DNA of 64,000 bases, from assembly GCF_932526225.1 (NCBI RefSeq), contig NC_064035.1:18031969-18095968 (forward strand). The letters are read 5' to 3'. The notes under the pieces were generated by a model. The model ran no database searches. It saw only the letters and a program-made list of their open reading frames with translations, and was not told where the DNA came from. This DNA is from Nematostella vectensis (Eukaryota > Cnidaria > Anthozoa > Actiniaria > Edwardsiidae). The position numbers and the translations under genes were made by a program. Of this stretch, positions 36,701 to 48,200 are shown one piece after another; position 1 is the stretch's first letter; each line of letters starts with the position of its first letter.

Positions 36701-39275
36701 CTTAATAAGAAATGACCCCCTCTTTGGCTTCCAGGGGGGGGGGGGGTGCGCCTAAATATGATGATATATCCGTAATTATTGATCTTATTTACTCTGCCTT
36801 CATGTATGCAGTGTGACTAAGGGCTGGTGTGTAATGACCAAGTTCTCATTGCTTTCTCCTGTTTATTCAGGATCCGAGCGCACAGCAGTGGTTTAAGCTG
36901 AACAACACCAAGAGTGGGGAAGTGCAGCTGGCATTCCGGTATACCCCACCCGAGGTGCAGTAAACGGCTAATATTTAACAGACACAGAGTCCATTTTAGA
37001 GCGTATTTCACGTCTGGCTCTTTGAGTCACGGTACGGTAAACGGCTAGTATTTTTCAGACACAGAGTCCATTTCAGAATGCATTTCACGTCTGGCTTTTT
37101 TAGTCTACTATTGTTTTCCGTCGTCGCCATTCTATTTTGTTGAGGCCCTTTTCAGAATTAAGCGCTAAGTATGCATTTCTTGGGGTAACGTTCTCCTCTC
37201 ATCGCCGTCGTCATGTGTAAGATCCCTAATAACCTCCAACAAGCGGCTACCCATTAAGTGTTATAAAGCTTAAGTGCTGTATTTGGCTCCCTCTATTAGC
37301 AAGCGGCCAACTTAGTAAGCCCAATTAATTTTCTACTAAAAAGCTGCATTCGGCCCCTTTTCACGGTCCCGAGAGTGGTCGCTTAATAGAGGTAGTACGT
37401 TGCATTCAAGCATAAGTATTGACATCTAATGGACTTATAACTATAAACAGTTACCTGTATTGTGTCACAAAAGATCCATACTTCTGTCACGGAAGGAATT
37501 AAAAATTCCTGGGAGCATGTCAAAGGGGGAGGGGGATTTTTTCTTTTGAAAAACAAGTGATTGATGATTCTGTTTGGTATGTTGACAGGAATGTAACATC
37601 GACGAGCTGAGTAACAGCTTCTCTGCGGGCGAAGTAGCGGGTATGTTTATTGCCAAAAACTCAGGAAATGTATGCCAGAGCTAACAGAAATCCTGTTCTT
37701 TCATTAGAGGAGTTTGTCGGGCAACTGGAAGACCACGAGTTTGCTGAGCTCACCAAATCGCGAAAATCAGGTAAGACATGATGTTAATTTATTATTTGTT
37801 GATCTTCACTTTGAGAAGATTGGAAGACACCCCCCCCCCCCCCCCCTTTGAGGACTCCGATAAAAACAGACGGTGGTGATATTCGACAAAATCGATTTTA
37901 CCCTAAGGGATGGCACTTTGGGCGTGGTCAATAGAAATTCTTACCCATAAGCGATAGCAAATTAGGTGTATTCGAAGGAATTTTTAACCCTAACAGATAG
38001 CAGATTCGAAAAAAAAAAACGTTTAACATAGGAATAGCAATTGGTCGAATTTTATGCCCTAATAAGAGATACCAAAATCCGAAAAATCCTTCAACACCCC
38101 CCTAAGGGATGGCAGGTGGTCGAAATTTTTTACCCAAAAAGACAAAAAGATAGGTCGATCAGCACCTTCTACTTCTGGAGAGTCTCACCCTCTTCCCCCC
38201 CCCCCCCCCACCTCCCCCCCAGGGTCATGGAAGATTATTATTCATAGGTTATTAATTACTGTCGCTATGTCACGTGGGAAGGTTGGAAGACGATGCTGAA
38301 AAAGCGCCGTGGAGTGTTTGGAATCTCATCTCGCATCAGCAAGAAGTCGTCACCAAACCCCCAGATCACTCTACAACAACCTACACACGACAGTCTCGAG
38401 GACGACGGGACCCAGTCCCCCAAGACCCAGTCCCTCAAGCCCCAGTCCACCAAGCCCCAGTCCCCCAAGCCCCAGTCCCCCAATATCCACAGGAGAGGCT
38501 CCCCTGCTAACAAAGGAAAGAGCTCTCGCCCCATTACCCCAAGAAAAGGTTCTCATTTCACTAGTAGCGGGAAGGGCTCTCGCCATTCCAGCCATGACGA
38601 GGACGACTCATCCGGGACGCCTCGGAAGAACTCAGGTCGCTCACTACCCGACAGGTATGTACTTGGTGGGTAAGAAGATACTTCCGCCCACGCACGTCTT
38701 GAAAATAGACATGAAACATGAGTGATTGAAATCCATAATCTACATCTAAAGAATAAGAGTTTCTTAGGTTTTTGAGTGGTTTATTGCTTGCCTTGGTTTT
38801 GGAGTGATTCTTTGTTGTGGTTCTTTTGAATGGCTTTTTGTCTTGTTTTGAGTGGTTGATTTGCCGTGCTAGGGACGACTATTGGTTAGCAGACGACGAG
38901 GGACAAGGAGATTCACCCGTGTCAAAAAACCCCAAGACCACCCTAGTGGCAAACGGTAAGTCGCCTTCGAATAAACGCAACCGGAAGGGCTCTCTCAAGT
39001 GCATCGGTGGCTTCTCGGACCAGACAGATGCGGACTTCTCCTACCTACCCGTCCAAGATTCCCCGAGTCCCAAACCACGGAAAGAGTCGCGTTGGAAAAT
39101 GAAAAACTTAAAATCGAAGCCAAAGAGGCAGGGGAGCGTTAGCGAGAGCGAGGTAGATTCTGCCGTGCTAGAGGAGTCACGTGACTTGCTTGATGCATGG
39201 TTCGACCAAGAGGAGACAGAGTCCGCTGACCGCGCAAAATCCAAGAAAACATCAGTCAAACACCCGAAATCATAA
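21769..39275 (+). CDS. SMP/C2 gene A: extended-synaptotagmin-like, 24 exons
   Basis: Probable ER-plasma-membrane tether and lipid-transfer protein. Exons: 21769-22103, 24565-24650, 24967-25201, 25994-26125, 28003-28109, 28184-28258, 28352-28405, 28579-28700, 29667-29770, 30112-30275, 30647-30747, 31145-31228, 31507-31587, 32589-32715, 33091-33140, 33892-33940, 34451-34513, 34764-34903, 36202-36285, 36871-36954, 37589-37640, 37708-37770, 38282-38654, 38873-39275; phases agree, 1055 residues. A double hydrophobic hairpin lies at about 36-70, an SMP domain at about 99-323 (ETVEWLNFILNRW to DPDRIYIPL), C2A at 324-471 (lacking clear Ca-binding Asp), C2B at 472-619 (MDKNGLSDPY, FDKDD) and C2C at 636-759 (MDITGKSDPF, WDKD). 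The rest is a Ser/Pro/Lys-rich tail with PKxQS repeats. The donor after exon 20 (GAG|GTGCAG) is weak; read-through would stop at 36961. Gene B is its tandem paralogue. Confidence 0.9.
22104..23379. other. First part of gene A intron 1, no gene seen
   Basis: AT-rich intron between the membrane-hairpin exon and the 20-bp array. I see no coding signal or recognisable mobile element. Confidence 0.5.
23380..24544 (+). repeat. 20-bp minisatellite, about 58 copies
   Basis: Consensus TATTACTCATTGTATTACCC in intron 1 of gene A, ending about 20 bases before exon 2. C/T variation at one position (CTCATTG or CTTATTG) makes higher-order patterns. Because 20 is not a multiple of three and the unit has no plus-strand stop in any phase, it produces long open frames of up to 376 codons in all three frames. 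These are artefacts. Confidence 0.95.
26139..26939 (+). repeat. ~42-bp minisatellite, first block
   Basis: About 19 copies of a unit built from ATTTCAATACCTTCAACTGA plus a CTTCAATTCACCCCCATCC-like half, in intron 4 of gene A. It is interrupted by a small inserted element and resumes in a related form downstream. It begins about 14 bases after the splice donor and carries no exon sequence. Confidence 0.93.
26940..27097. mobile_element. Small CAGGGAC-ended element inside a minisatellite
   Basis: 158 bp with ends CAGGGACCGCGGAG and CTACGCTGTCCCTG (imperfect inverted repeats). It is flanked by a 5-bp direct repeat CCATC (26935-26939 and 27098-27102). It contains three tandem CAGGGCTYCAGAT words. 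Its ends resemble hAT-type termini, though the duplication is shorter than the usual 8 bp. Confidence 0.6.
27103..27845 (+). repeat. ~33-bp minisatellite, second block
   Basis: Related to the block at 26139-26939 but with a shorter unit, ACTTATTTCAACTGACC plus TTCAATACACCCCCA, about 20 copies. CCATC and CCAAC variants alternate. Flanking copies retain the longer TTCAGTACC form, suggesting the short unit arose by deletion and spread. Confidence 0.92.
29188..29328 (+). CDS. Small frame resembling a tyrosine-recombinase-like N-terminus
   Basis: A 46-codon frame within intron 8 of gene A (starts MEDNKFATLNDTVEDYV; contains NTERDVKLLKRYL). This pattern recalls the N-terminus of Crypton-derived or QRICH1/ZMYM-like proteins that are common in cnidarian genomes. 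It could be the remnant or first exon of such an element. I could not follow the frame further. Function not assigned; recognition is from pattern memory only. Confidence 0.3.
   Translation: MEDNKFATLNDTVEDYVESHENKNTKGNTERDVKLLKRYLTSQSRA
31588..32365 (+). repeat. 40-bp minisatellite copying exon 13 end plus donor
   Basis: About 19 copies start at the 5' splice site of exon 13. Each unit is roughly 30 bases matching the exon end (CTTGGATCATGTAAC...ACTAAG) followed by about 10 bases of intron (GTAACGCTTC). Every copy therefore carries the ACTAAG|GTAAC donor. The first two copies are the most diverged; later copies are more alike. Confidence 0.95.
33141..33850 (+). repeat. ~37-bp minisatellite copying exon 15 end plus donor
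   Basis: About 19 copies of CCCCCAGACGAG followed by GTGAGGTTTATCTTTATCCC. The first part is the last 12 bases of exon 15 and the second is its donor and intron start. Each unit also has a pyrimidine-rich stretch ending in CAG, so each looks like a complete acceptor, a 5-base ACGAG and a donor. Confidence 0.95.
33941..34450. other. Gene A intron 16
   Basis: 510 bp of AT-rich intron with no repeat or coding signal recognised. Confidence 0.5.
35058..36064. mobile_element. ~1-kb inverted-repeat element with 11-bp target duplication
   Basis: In intron 18 of gene A. It is flanked by direct repeats ATCTTGGCAGT (35047-35057 and 36065-36075). The ends are inverted: AGCCTAAGTATCAGGC at the left and GCCTTATACTCAGGTT at the right. 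A third, internal copy of the left-end sequence (AACCTGAGTATCAGGC) sits near 35730, so the unit may be one element inside another. No transposase frame. The long duplication is closest to the Mutator-like range (9-11 bp). Confidence 0.75.
36527..36611 (+). repeat. 42-bp direct duplication
   Basis: Two essentially identical copies of a unit containing AACCAACCATTAGCC and GCAATTGAGCAATAT, in intron 19 of gene A. A CAGGCGCGTACCC-type short repeat follows. Confidence 0.9.
36960..37110 (+). repeat. ~76-bp duplication just after gene A exon 20
   Basis: Two copies starting GTAAACGGCTARTATTT, with CAGACACAGAGTCCATTT and ATTTCACGTCTGGCT in both. The first begins 6 bases after the predicted donor, so it is another duplication anchored near an exon end. 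Confidence 0.85.
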
Positions 39276-39419
39276 CGGAGGACCACCGAGCGAAGTCCGG
39301 AGTGTAGGATATTGATTAAATGCCATGGTTAAAAGTTTTAAACGATAAAAACAAACTCGTTTGTTAATGGATCAATTTTGAATTTATCGCTTGAACTATA
39401 GTAAGCTATTTAAAAATCA

Positions 39420-39425
39420 AATAAA
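39420..39425 (+). terminator. Polyadenylation signal of gene A
   Basis: AATAAA about 145 bases after the gene A stop codon, in an AT-rich 3' UTR. Confidence 0.6.
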
Positions 39426-39965
39426 ACATTAGTTACAACAGATGTTTTCTCATCTAGTTCGCTTTTATTAGTTTTGAGTTTTGATCTGTAAAGTAAACCC
39501 TATGAAATATGAATCCGTCTCAGTCAATACAAAAATTAACCCGCCATTAACAGAAATAAGAGAAAGAAAACAAATGCCCAGTAAAAGTCTAACATGATGA
39601 CACTTTCACATTTTCAACGGAAATGTAATTCATCAAGTATTAGTCTAGTGTCTTTATTGACGTTCTGTCTTCACCTGTGTAAGTTATATGTTAGATGTGG
39701 TCGAATTTCTGACCTCTGTGTCGAACATATGCGATATTAAACGTTTAAAATACCATATTCAACTATTAGTATAAATTCCGATAACTAATTTTCCAGTTTA
39801 TAGTTTTAACCCTCTTTAAGAAATATAAGAAAAATAATTAAAAGAAAACCAATAAAAGACCATTAAAATAATGAATTTAGATCGGTAGTCTTCATAAACA
39901 AAGATGTACAGCGAATGGCATGGTTCACAGTTCCGTGGCCTAGGGAGTATCATAGCTAAACCTTG

Positions 39966-40268
39966 TTTACTGTCGAATCCGCCGTATCGCGACCCGCGTT
40001 TTCAAAACACGATTTGCTTTGGTTTTCTGTTCCGTCAGTAAAACCATTCTGAGCCAATCAGAGTCTCGCTTTGTGCACTTCCCTGGCTATCCTCGGGACG
40101 AAAACCAGAGTGTCGCGACAGAAAGCCAGGCAACTGCACTAGGCGAGAGATGGAAAGAATCTGATTGGCTTAGAATAATTTGACTGGCGGAACAGAAAAT
40201 CCCAAAAGACAAAAACAAATCGATGTTTTGAAAATGCGGCGTCGCGATACAACGGATTCGACAGTAAA
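39966..40268. mobile_element. ~300-bp foldback element between gene A and the light chain
   Basis: Arms of about 130 bp pair: TTTACTGTCGAATCCG with CGGATTCGACAGTAAA, then GTATCGCGAC with GTCGCGATAC, TTTTCTGTTCCG with CGGAACAGAAAA, and AGCCAATCAGA with TCTGATTGGCT. The middle is unique. A typical foldback or MITE structure without coding capacity, in the intergenic space 3' of both flanking genes. Confidence 0.8.
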
Positions 40269-40964
40269 GTGCATGCTAGCTGTTTGAACTCTAGGCACGT
40301 GGTTCTTTTGTTGTACTAACACGAGTGCGATGCAAATGAGCAGAGATCGCGACAGGTTGCAAAGCAGCCGTTTTCGCGGAGATTTACATATTATTGAAAA
40401 CACACCTTTTTCGATTCTGTGATTACTCTCTTTCATTTTAGATATGCTAGAACATATTCTGGCGTGTATTCCCATGCATGTATCGACAGATCTTAGCATT
40501 GCAGAACATTACGTCGGTCAAAGGCGTATTTTATAACACGATATGATGCGATAACCATCAAAATACGATTTTCTGAAAACTCTGTTTTCAAAATTTGACT
40601 TACTTAATACTAAGAACTACCTGTTTCTAGTTCTAAACTTAGCTTCATGTACATCTTTCTTGATTCAAGAATTTTCCATGGGAATCTCGCTGTAAAATCA
40701 TAGTGAATTTAAAACCATACAAAACAATGAATTGAAAAGAGCGAGAGAAATTGATGAGCTATGACAAAGAATGATTTATCGTTCAAAGCAAGTCTAAAAT
40801 CTTTCTTCCAGCACAATTTATGTCCAAGCTCTGATGTGAATCCGGTGTGATTATGATTTCCACTCTGCCCATCTGCTTGTAGCTCATCTGACACGACACC
40901 ATGCTGTGAAACATTCCTATCCTCCGAGGGAGTCGGAGCTCGGTAAAAATAATATAATTCGTTA

Positions 40965-41417
40965 TTAGCCTTGTAAAACGCTTAATATGAACTCTTCACA
41001 GTCAATCTGTCCTTGCTTGTCCTCTAAACCCTGAATCAGTGAATCTACTTCACTGTCGGTTAGTTTTTCTCCGAGTGTCGTCAAAATGTGGCGGAGTTCT
41101 CCCTCGTTGATCATCCCTGAGCCGTCGTTATCAAATACTCGCAGACTATCTACAAAATCCTCAGTGCTGAACTTGGGTTTCTTACCCATGTACGACTGAT
41201 ACACTGGCAGGAATTCCTCGAACGATATTCTGTTCCCACCTTCTGGGTCCATTTCGGAGACGATTTTCTTTACTTCTGCGTTGGTCGGGTTTTGACCAAG
41301 TCCGCGCAGAACCTCTCCGAGTTGCGATGAATCAATCTTTTCATCCCCTTGTTTGTCATACAGTTCGAAGCTTTCTCTGAGTTGGCGAATATCTTTATCT
41401 GTTAGGTTTTTCGCCAT
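40965..41417 (-). CDS. Myosin essential light chain, intronless
   Basis: A 150-residue EF-hand protein of the MYL1/MYL6 class; it would bind the IQ motif of a myosin heavy chain neck. Diagnostic segments are LGQNPTNAEV, FEEFLPVYQ, EDFVDSLRVFD and LGEKLTDSEVDSL, all placed as in animal essential light chains. The third EF loop (DNDGSGMINEGE, about residue 95) keeps acidic ligands; the other loops are degenerate, as is usual for this class. The length equals the family's. The whole protein is in one exon, on the strand opposite to its neighbours, which could mean a retrocopy. No frame damage is seen. Calmodulin is excluded by the lost Ca ligands. Confidence 0.9.
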   Translation of the reverse strand: MAKNLTDKDIRQLRESFELYDKQGDEKIDSSQLGEVLRGLGQNPTNAEVKKIVSEMDPEGGNRISFEEFLPVYQSYMGKKPKFSTEDFVDSLRVFDNDGSGMINEGELRHILTTLGEKLTDSEVDSLIQGLEDKQGQIDCEEFILSVLQG

Positions 41418-42233
41418 CTTTTCGCGTGAAGGTAGTGGTTGAGTGAAAGACTTCCCTAGGAAAACACGGTGCGGCCGTTCTTAGCTTCCGGTAATAACTT
41501 GAATATCATTTGAAAACCACGCGGAGCAGTGCACCACGGGACTTCTTGTTCCATTTCCGGTGCAAACTTTTACACAGGAAACCCATAGCCGCAAATTATT
41601 TTTTTGGCGACAGGAAAGCAAAGGCTGGGAATTGTGAATTTTTGTCTAAATCATTAAATAAAAACAGATGTCTCTGAAGTATTTCTGGTTTCTATAGTTA
41701 AAAAATACAGCAACGATTGGCTCTTGAAGTGTTCTTTTTTTCTTTTACAATTTTAATTAAATTTAATTTAAAATACCTCATCAAAACCTCTTTTAGATAA
41801 ACAAAGGCTCAATTCTCACTGTTGTCGATAGTTCTAGTTCTCAAGCAATGCTTATTGTTTGACGGTATTTTAGTACAAATGTACACAACAAATTACAAGG
41901 ACTGATTTTTAAATGAGTACACAAATACAACAATTCAAAAAAGTAAATAAGTTAAGACAAGTTTATTTGGACCGGGCCACAAAGCGATTATATAAAGGAA
42001 CACTAGTATCTATGAGTTAAAGGCATGAAAGGAACTAGTCAATAAGAACTTTCAAGTATCCTTTTCTGTTTTGTTTACAACGTCAAGCTAACAGGTACTA
42101 GACGTCCTAAATTATTTATTAAAAATAACAGTCATGGTTGTTGATAGTAGTAAGAGAACCTGCTGTCGCATTGACTTGCAAAACTGGCATCGCTTCCCTC
42201 GAAAGGTGCAAACTCTAGCTTTAGCCTTGAAAC
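41418..42233. promoter_or_regulatory. Shared upstream region of divergent light-chain and gene B
   Basis: The start codons of the minus-strand light chain (41417) and plus-strand gene B (42234) face away from each other across 816 bp. Both promoters should lie here. No specific element can be named from sequence alone. Confidence 0.5.
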
Positions 42234-45200
42234 ATGGCGAACGAGACAGCAGACGAGATAGAAGCAAAGGCTCGCAGAGAGAGGGAAGATACCCAACTTC
42301 GACTTTCCCTATTTGTCATAGCATTGTTGAGCCTGACTTGGCTGCTAGGAGCCTATGGCTTCTCCTATCTTTGGTGCTTGTTTATCATACCTCTTTTGTT
42401 TACTATCTGGTATCGGAAGAATTGCAGAATTCTCGAGGACCGAGTTCGGGAAGCTGAGATAAAAGTTCACCGACGGAAAGCTTTAAGAGACGAGGAGACC
42501 ACGGAATGGCTCAACTTTATCCTCAACCGATGGTGAGTTCTGAATTTGCAAGATGCTGTTGCCGTTGATAACGCGTAAATAAAACAATTTATCGATTACT
42601 ATTTGCAAAATAAAAAGTCTCTCGTGAGATCTTCTCATTTTAGCAATGTTACTGGTAATACACACTGTCCAGGCAGCAAACCTGTGCTTACCACTAACAG
42701 TGTGCCACCACTAAAATAATGACTTGAGGGTGTATCACCGCTTAATGTAACAACTGCCGCTTAATATGTAACACTAACGCTTAATGTAACAAAAAATCAC
42801 CGCTTAATGTGTAACACTAACGCTTAATGTAACAAAAAATTGCCGCTTAATGTGTAACACTAACGCTTAATGTAAGAAAAATCGCCGCTTAATGTAATAA
42901 CAACGCTTAATGTAAGAACAAATCAACGCTTATTGTAATAAAACAGTTAACGCTTAATGTAATAATGAAATTGCGGGAATTATTTATGGGCCTGTTTCTC
43001 CTAACCCCTTAATATCCACTCAATTTTGGTAGTTTCAGTATCCAATATGGACTTGTTTCAGGTGGAATTTCAGCGAGACCTCTATATGTCAACTTGTACG
43101 GGACAGTCTAAATCCTGTGCTGGACTACAGTAGGCCTTCATTCATTGGTTAGTTGGCGATCAGTTATCATATTGCTTCTCGTGCTATTGGGTATTATTCT
43201 TGTGTTTTAGTGCATAAATTGACACTGATTTTTTCCTGCTAGAAAATATGGAGCTTGTGGAATTCTCATTCGGGAAGAAGACGCCGTTTCTGAAATATGT
43301 CAAAGTTTTTGAAAATATCGATGAAGGGGATTCAGTGAACGAGCCCGCAACCGATAGCAACGTGTTTGAGCCGCCAGACAAGATCAAGGTTTGTGGCAAA
43401 TACATAAAAATAATCGCCATCAGTGCCGTAGCAGGCCCGGAAATATTGAGCGGGCACAGTATAGAAACATTTAAAGAAATATTTGGGGGCACAGCCACGC
43501 CCCTACTGGTCATTTCCTTATACTTTTTGGCCGGGGTAGTGGGACTGCTCCCAGAGCCCCACCCCCTGCTACGGCCCTAGCCATACATTACTATGGAGGC
43601 CTGTGGTTTTATACCAAAGAGAGGTTCAAACAAGCGTTCACGTTTCATCCCACCAAAAGTAAGTAAACAACAGAACACACGAAACAAAAACATTTGGTAA
43701 AATTCAATTGATATCTCATAGAATTCCCGCCAAAACATGCCCGTTTGAGCCTCTCTGTCTACCCGCGAAAATGTTTAGTTTACTTAAGGTGATAAAAAAA
43801 CAGGAATGGTGTTGATAAAGATTGACAAAGAACAAGAATGTTATTCTATTGACGAAAATGATAGTGACATTTATGAAAACTATGATAATATCATATCGAG
43901 TTATTTGTTCTGGTGACTATTGCTGATAGTGGTGATGATATTATCGATGTCTTATCATTATCTAACTTTATATAATCATCTTCCCTAAGGAACGTCAACG
44001 TCACCTTCTGGTGCTTAACATGGACCTTTGTCTGCATGCTCCGGACACCAACATCATCATCCGGGTCAGACTTGGTGGCAAGATGTTAGTATTCGTGGTC
44101 TTATTATCTGTACTTTTCTACCTTTGAGCCTTGTAACTTTGAACACTCGGCGCGTCACTAGACTCGTTGTCTTTGTACCATCAGCTAGTCACTAGACTCG
44201 TTGTCCTTGTACCCTTAGCGTGTCACTAGACTCGTTGTCCTTGTACCCTTAGCGTGTCACTAGACTCGTTGTCTTAGTACCCTTAGCGTGTCACTAGACT
44301 CGTTGTCCTTGTACCCTTAGCGTGTCACTAGACTCGTTGTCCTAGTACCCTTAGCGTGTCACTAGACTCGTTGTCCTAGTACCCTTAGCGTGTCACTAGA
44401 CTCGTTGTCTTTGTACCCTTAGCGTGTCACTAGACTCGTTGTCCTAGTACCCTTAGCGTGTCACTAGACTCGTTGTCCTAGTACCCTAAGCGTGTCACTA
44501 GACTCGTTGTCCTTGTACCCTTAGCGTGTCACTAGACTCGTTGTCGCTGCACCCTTAGCGTATCACATGTATCTTTGTTCCCGGGGTGTGTCAGTCGACA
44601 CGATGTCCTTATGCATCCTGATTTTTTTAAGGCTGGGTGCAGACGTTGATGTGGGCCTCGAAGACGTCAGTCTGTCCGGACGAGCGCAGATCGTATTTGA
44701 GCTAGACCACATGGTTCCTTTCCCACACATGAAGAGCGTTGCCGTCACTTTCCTCGAGAAGTAAGCTCTTAAAAGGCATAGACAATTAGTCGAAATTCCT
44801 TTTATTTTCTTAAATCTCTAGCTTGACATATATTCTACCCTGAAACTTACGGGGAACTCCGAGGTTTCCCGGCTAAACTGCCCGTAAACAAGATAACCTA
44901 GTAAGTTGTTATCCTTTGCAGACCTGAAGTCGGGTTTGACGTGCGCATGATGAAAGCAGTTCAGGTTATGGATATCCCAATGCTAAAAGACTTCATCAAC
45001 GCCCTCGTCATGGACAGCTTGACATATGGTGCGTAAACCAACCGAACTTCAAACTAGTTATGACCTAAGTAGGTGCGCCTAAGATGAATTATCGAAATAC
45101 TTCAGTTGTAGCAAGGAGACCCGCCCCTGTTATCTTTGTGTTGATCTTGAAGAAAAATGCATGTGAATAAGGTACTCATAGCTTGTAAAAGACATCGGTG

Positions 45201-48200
45201 ACATAGGTATTGTATTTTCGCTAATCGCATTACCAAAGTCCTGTCTCTCTGTGGTTGTGTAATTAGAGTTTTCAGTATTCTAACATGAGTGTCGCAGTGG
45301 ATAGGGGGCTGGGCACCTGTTAATGTCTTGCAACTGTGTTGTTCAGTGGTCTCATCTGCTTTTACGGCTATTTCTGTGAAGGTTAAAGTGTTTAGCTTTT
45401 GCTGCCTGGACCTCTTGCAATGGTCTTCGATGGTCGTGGGCTCTGTTTCGGCTATTTCTGTACAGGTGGAATGGCTCAGCTCCTGCTCGTCTGGAGCATC
45501 TAATGATTGAATTGTTATTGAATAGGTCGATCTGCCACATTTAGTGGTGGATGTGCATCGCGTCTGGTCGTCTTTTGTTCTGACCTTTCAAATAAGTACT
45601 CTGTTTATAATCCTAGCATTGGTCGACCCTGGACGTATCGAGATACCTCTACACGCGGAAGACCCCAACGAGCTGCTCAACAAGCCTCGCAAGTCTGCTT
45701 ACGGTAAGAAACTACACAGACCAGGGGGAGGGGGGCTAAGTCTGCTTACGGTAAGAAACTACACAGACCAGGGGGAGGGGGGCTAAGTCTGCTTACGGTA
45801 AGAAACTACACAGACCAGGGGGAGGGGGGCTAAGTCTGCTTACGGTAAGAAACTACACAGACCAGGGGGAGGGGGGCTAAGTCTGCTTACGGTAAGAAAC
45901 TACACAGACCAGGGGGAGGGGGGCTAAGTCTGCTTACGGTAAGAAACTACACAGACCAGGGGGAGGAGGGCTAAGTCTGCTTACGGTAAGAAACTACACA
46001 GACCAGGGGGAGGGGGGCTAAGTCTGCTTACTGTAAGAAACTACACAGACCAGGGGGAGGGGGGCTAAGTCTGATTAACAATAGTTGCCGCCTACAAACC
46101 TTTCATCGTGGTATCAACACATCTTTATCTATTTCTCCAGCTTCCGGAGTTCTGACGATTTCTGCCAAGGGAGGACTTCCCATTAAATTTACAGGTTTGG
46201 TTAAAATGGGCTGACATGGTTAAAACCTTTTGGTTCATTGATTGCCTGGGCCCCTAATCCTGGGCCCCTAATCTAGTATAGAAAGTGGATAAATGAGGAT
46301 TCGTTTAGATTAGGCAGTTTATTGAGAGTAGAGACAGCACATAATGTGCGATTCTAGAATTAGTGTCTGGTGGGGTCACTCAGTACCGTTTTCCGCTCTA
46401 TTTTGTCGATCTTCCAGGGCGCAGCATAGATCTTCTTTAGACTGTAGAATCTTTGTTTTAATTTCCCAGACGACCAAGTGTTCGCCTCGTTCAAGGTTGG
46501 CGAGCAGGAAGAGAAGTGTTCCGAGAAGACTCAGGGAGGGACCTCTTGGGAAGGGTCCTTTTCCTTCCTCATTTACGACCTAACCGCAGAAAATGTAACT
46601 TATCGTTTTGTCATTTCTTATTATATCGTGTCTTGTATTACACTGGGCATACATTTACATTGTAAATTAGATGCATGGATTTTTGCTTCGACAATTTGTC
46701 AGTTGAGGAAAACACAAGCAATGACAACTCCAAGAGTGTGATGACAACTCAATCACTTGTGATGACAACCTTCAACATTTGTTATGACAACGCCAACACT
46801 TTTGATGACAACTCCAACACTTGTAATGACAACTCCAACACTTGTAATGACAACTCCAACACTTGTAATGACAACTCCATCACTTGTAATGACAACTCCA
46901 TCACTTGTGATGACAACCTTCAACATTTGTTATGACAACGCCAACACTTTTGACGACAATTCCAACACTTTTAATGACAACTCCAACACATTTAATGACA
47001 ACTCCATCACTTTTAATGACAACTCCAACACTTTTGATGACAACTACATCACTCGTAATGACAACCTTCAACATTTGTATGTATTGTGTAATTTTTTTCT
47101 GAAAATTAATAAACTTTTAATAAAATGTGAAAACAAAGTCAAAAGGCAACAAGTATGCCCGAAGAATGAAGTATATTTTCATCTCTTTTTTTAGCTTATC
47201 GTAGAGGTTCGCGGCAAACGAGTGTTTGGTACGAAGTACACCATCGCGAAATACAAACTCTTTCTGAACGCTCTGGGGCTGGAAAAGAAAAAGAAAGTGT
47301 AAGTTAAATTCTAATAACGGACATGGTCAAAATGACGAGTACTTTATTTATTTATTGTCATGTTTGCAGCTTTGATAATGTTGTTGTTACTATTTCTAAT
47401 GATCAAAAATTGTTGTTTTATTTCCACTACTGCTATCTGTTGTAGACCATCGTAGATGAAGATGGTGTCTATGGTGATAATAATAGTTACTATTGTGATG
47501 GTAGTTGTGAAACGATAATAATGTTAATAGCTTATACTACCATTGTGATAAAAAATAGCGATGATTAAATGATGATTATGATGTTGATGACAGCGATACT
47601 ACCCTGGAGAAGGAAGGAATCAAAGGTTCAAGACTCGAGATAACTCTGGAATACGCGCCCCTGAAGACATTTGAAGTCAGCACTCGGACAAACGAGGAAG
47701 AATTTCTGAGCAAATACAAGATGGATGAGCCCGTCAACATAAGTATACACTGTCATAATTCCTCCCTTCTTCCTTCCTTCCCTCTTTCCTTCCTTCCCCC
47801 TTCCCTCCTTCCCCCTTCCCTCCTTCCCCCTTCCCTCCTTCCCTCCTTCCCTCCTTCCCTCCTTCCCTCCTTCCCTCCTTCCCTCCTTCCCTCCTTCCCT
47901 CCTTCCCCCCTTCCCTCCTTCCCTCATCCCCTCCTTCCCTCCTTCTCTCCTTCCTCCCTTCCTTCCTTCCTTCCATCATTCTTTCTATTTATTTATTCAT
48001 TTATTGATTGCTTGATTTCCCAGAAATGATAATTATAGATAATATTTGGTTGATGAAATACTATACTCTCGGACCAGTGTGCTTGACGTCTTTTTTGTTA
48101 TGTAGAGTCTGGCGTTCTTCTTGTTGCGCTGCATAGTGGCTCAAAGCTACTCTCCATGGATGCAGACGGCTATAGCGATCCATACTGTATCATAACCTCC

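Noticed and set aside
46675-47194. Asn/Asp/Ser-rich and Met/Thr-rich frames of 86 and 136 codons
   Set aside because: Translations of the 21-bp intronic minisatellite; the true exon begins at 47195 in the splice-defined frame.
47628-48029. Gly/Arg/Lys-rich and Leu/Pro/Ser-rich frames on opposite strands
   Set aside because: They come from the CCTTCCCT tract; only 47594-47742 is a supported exon here.
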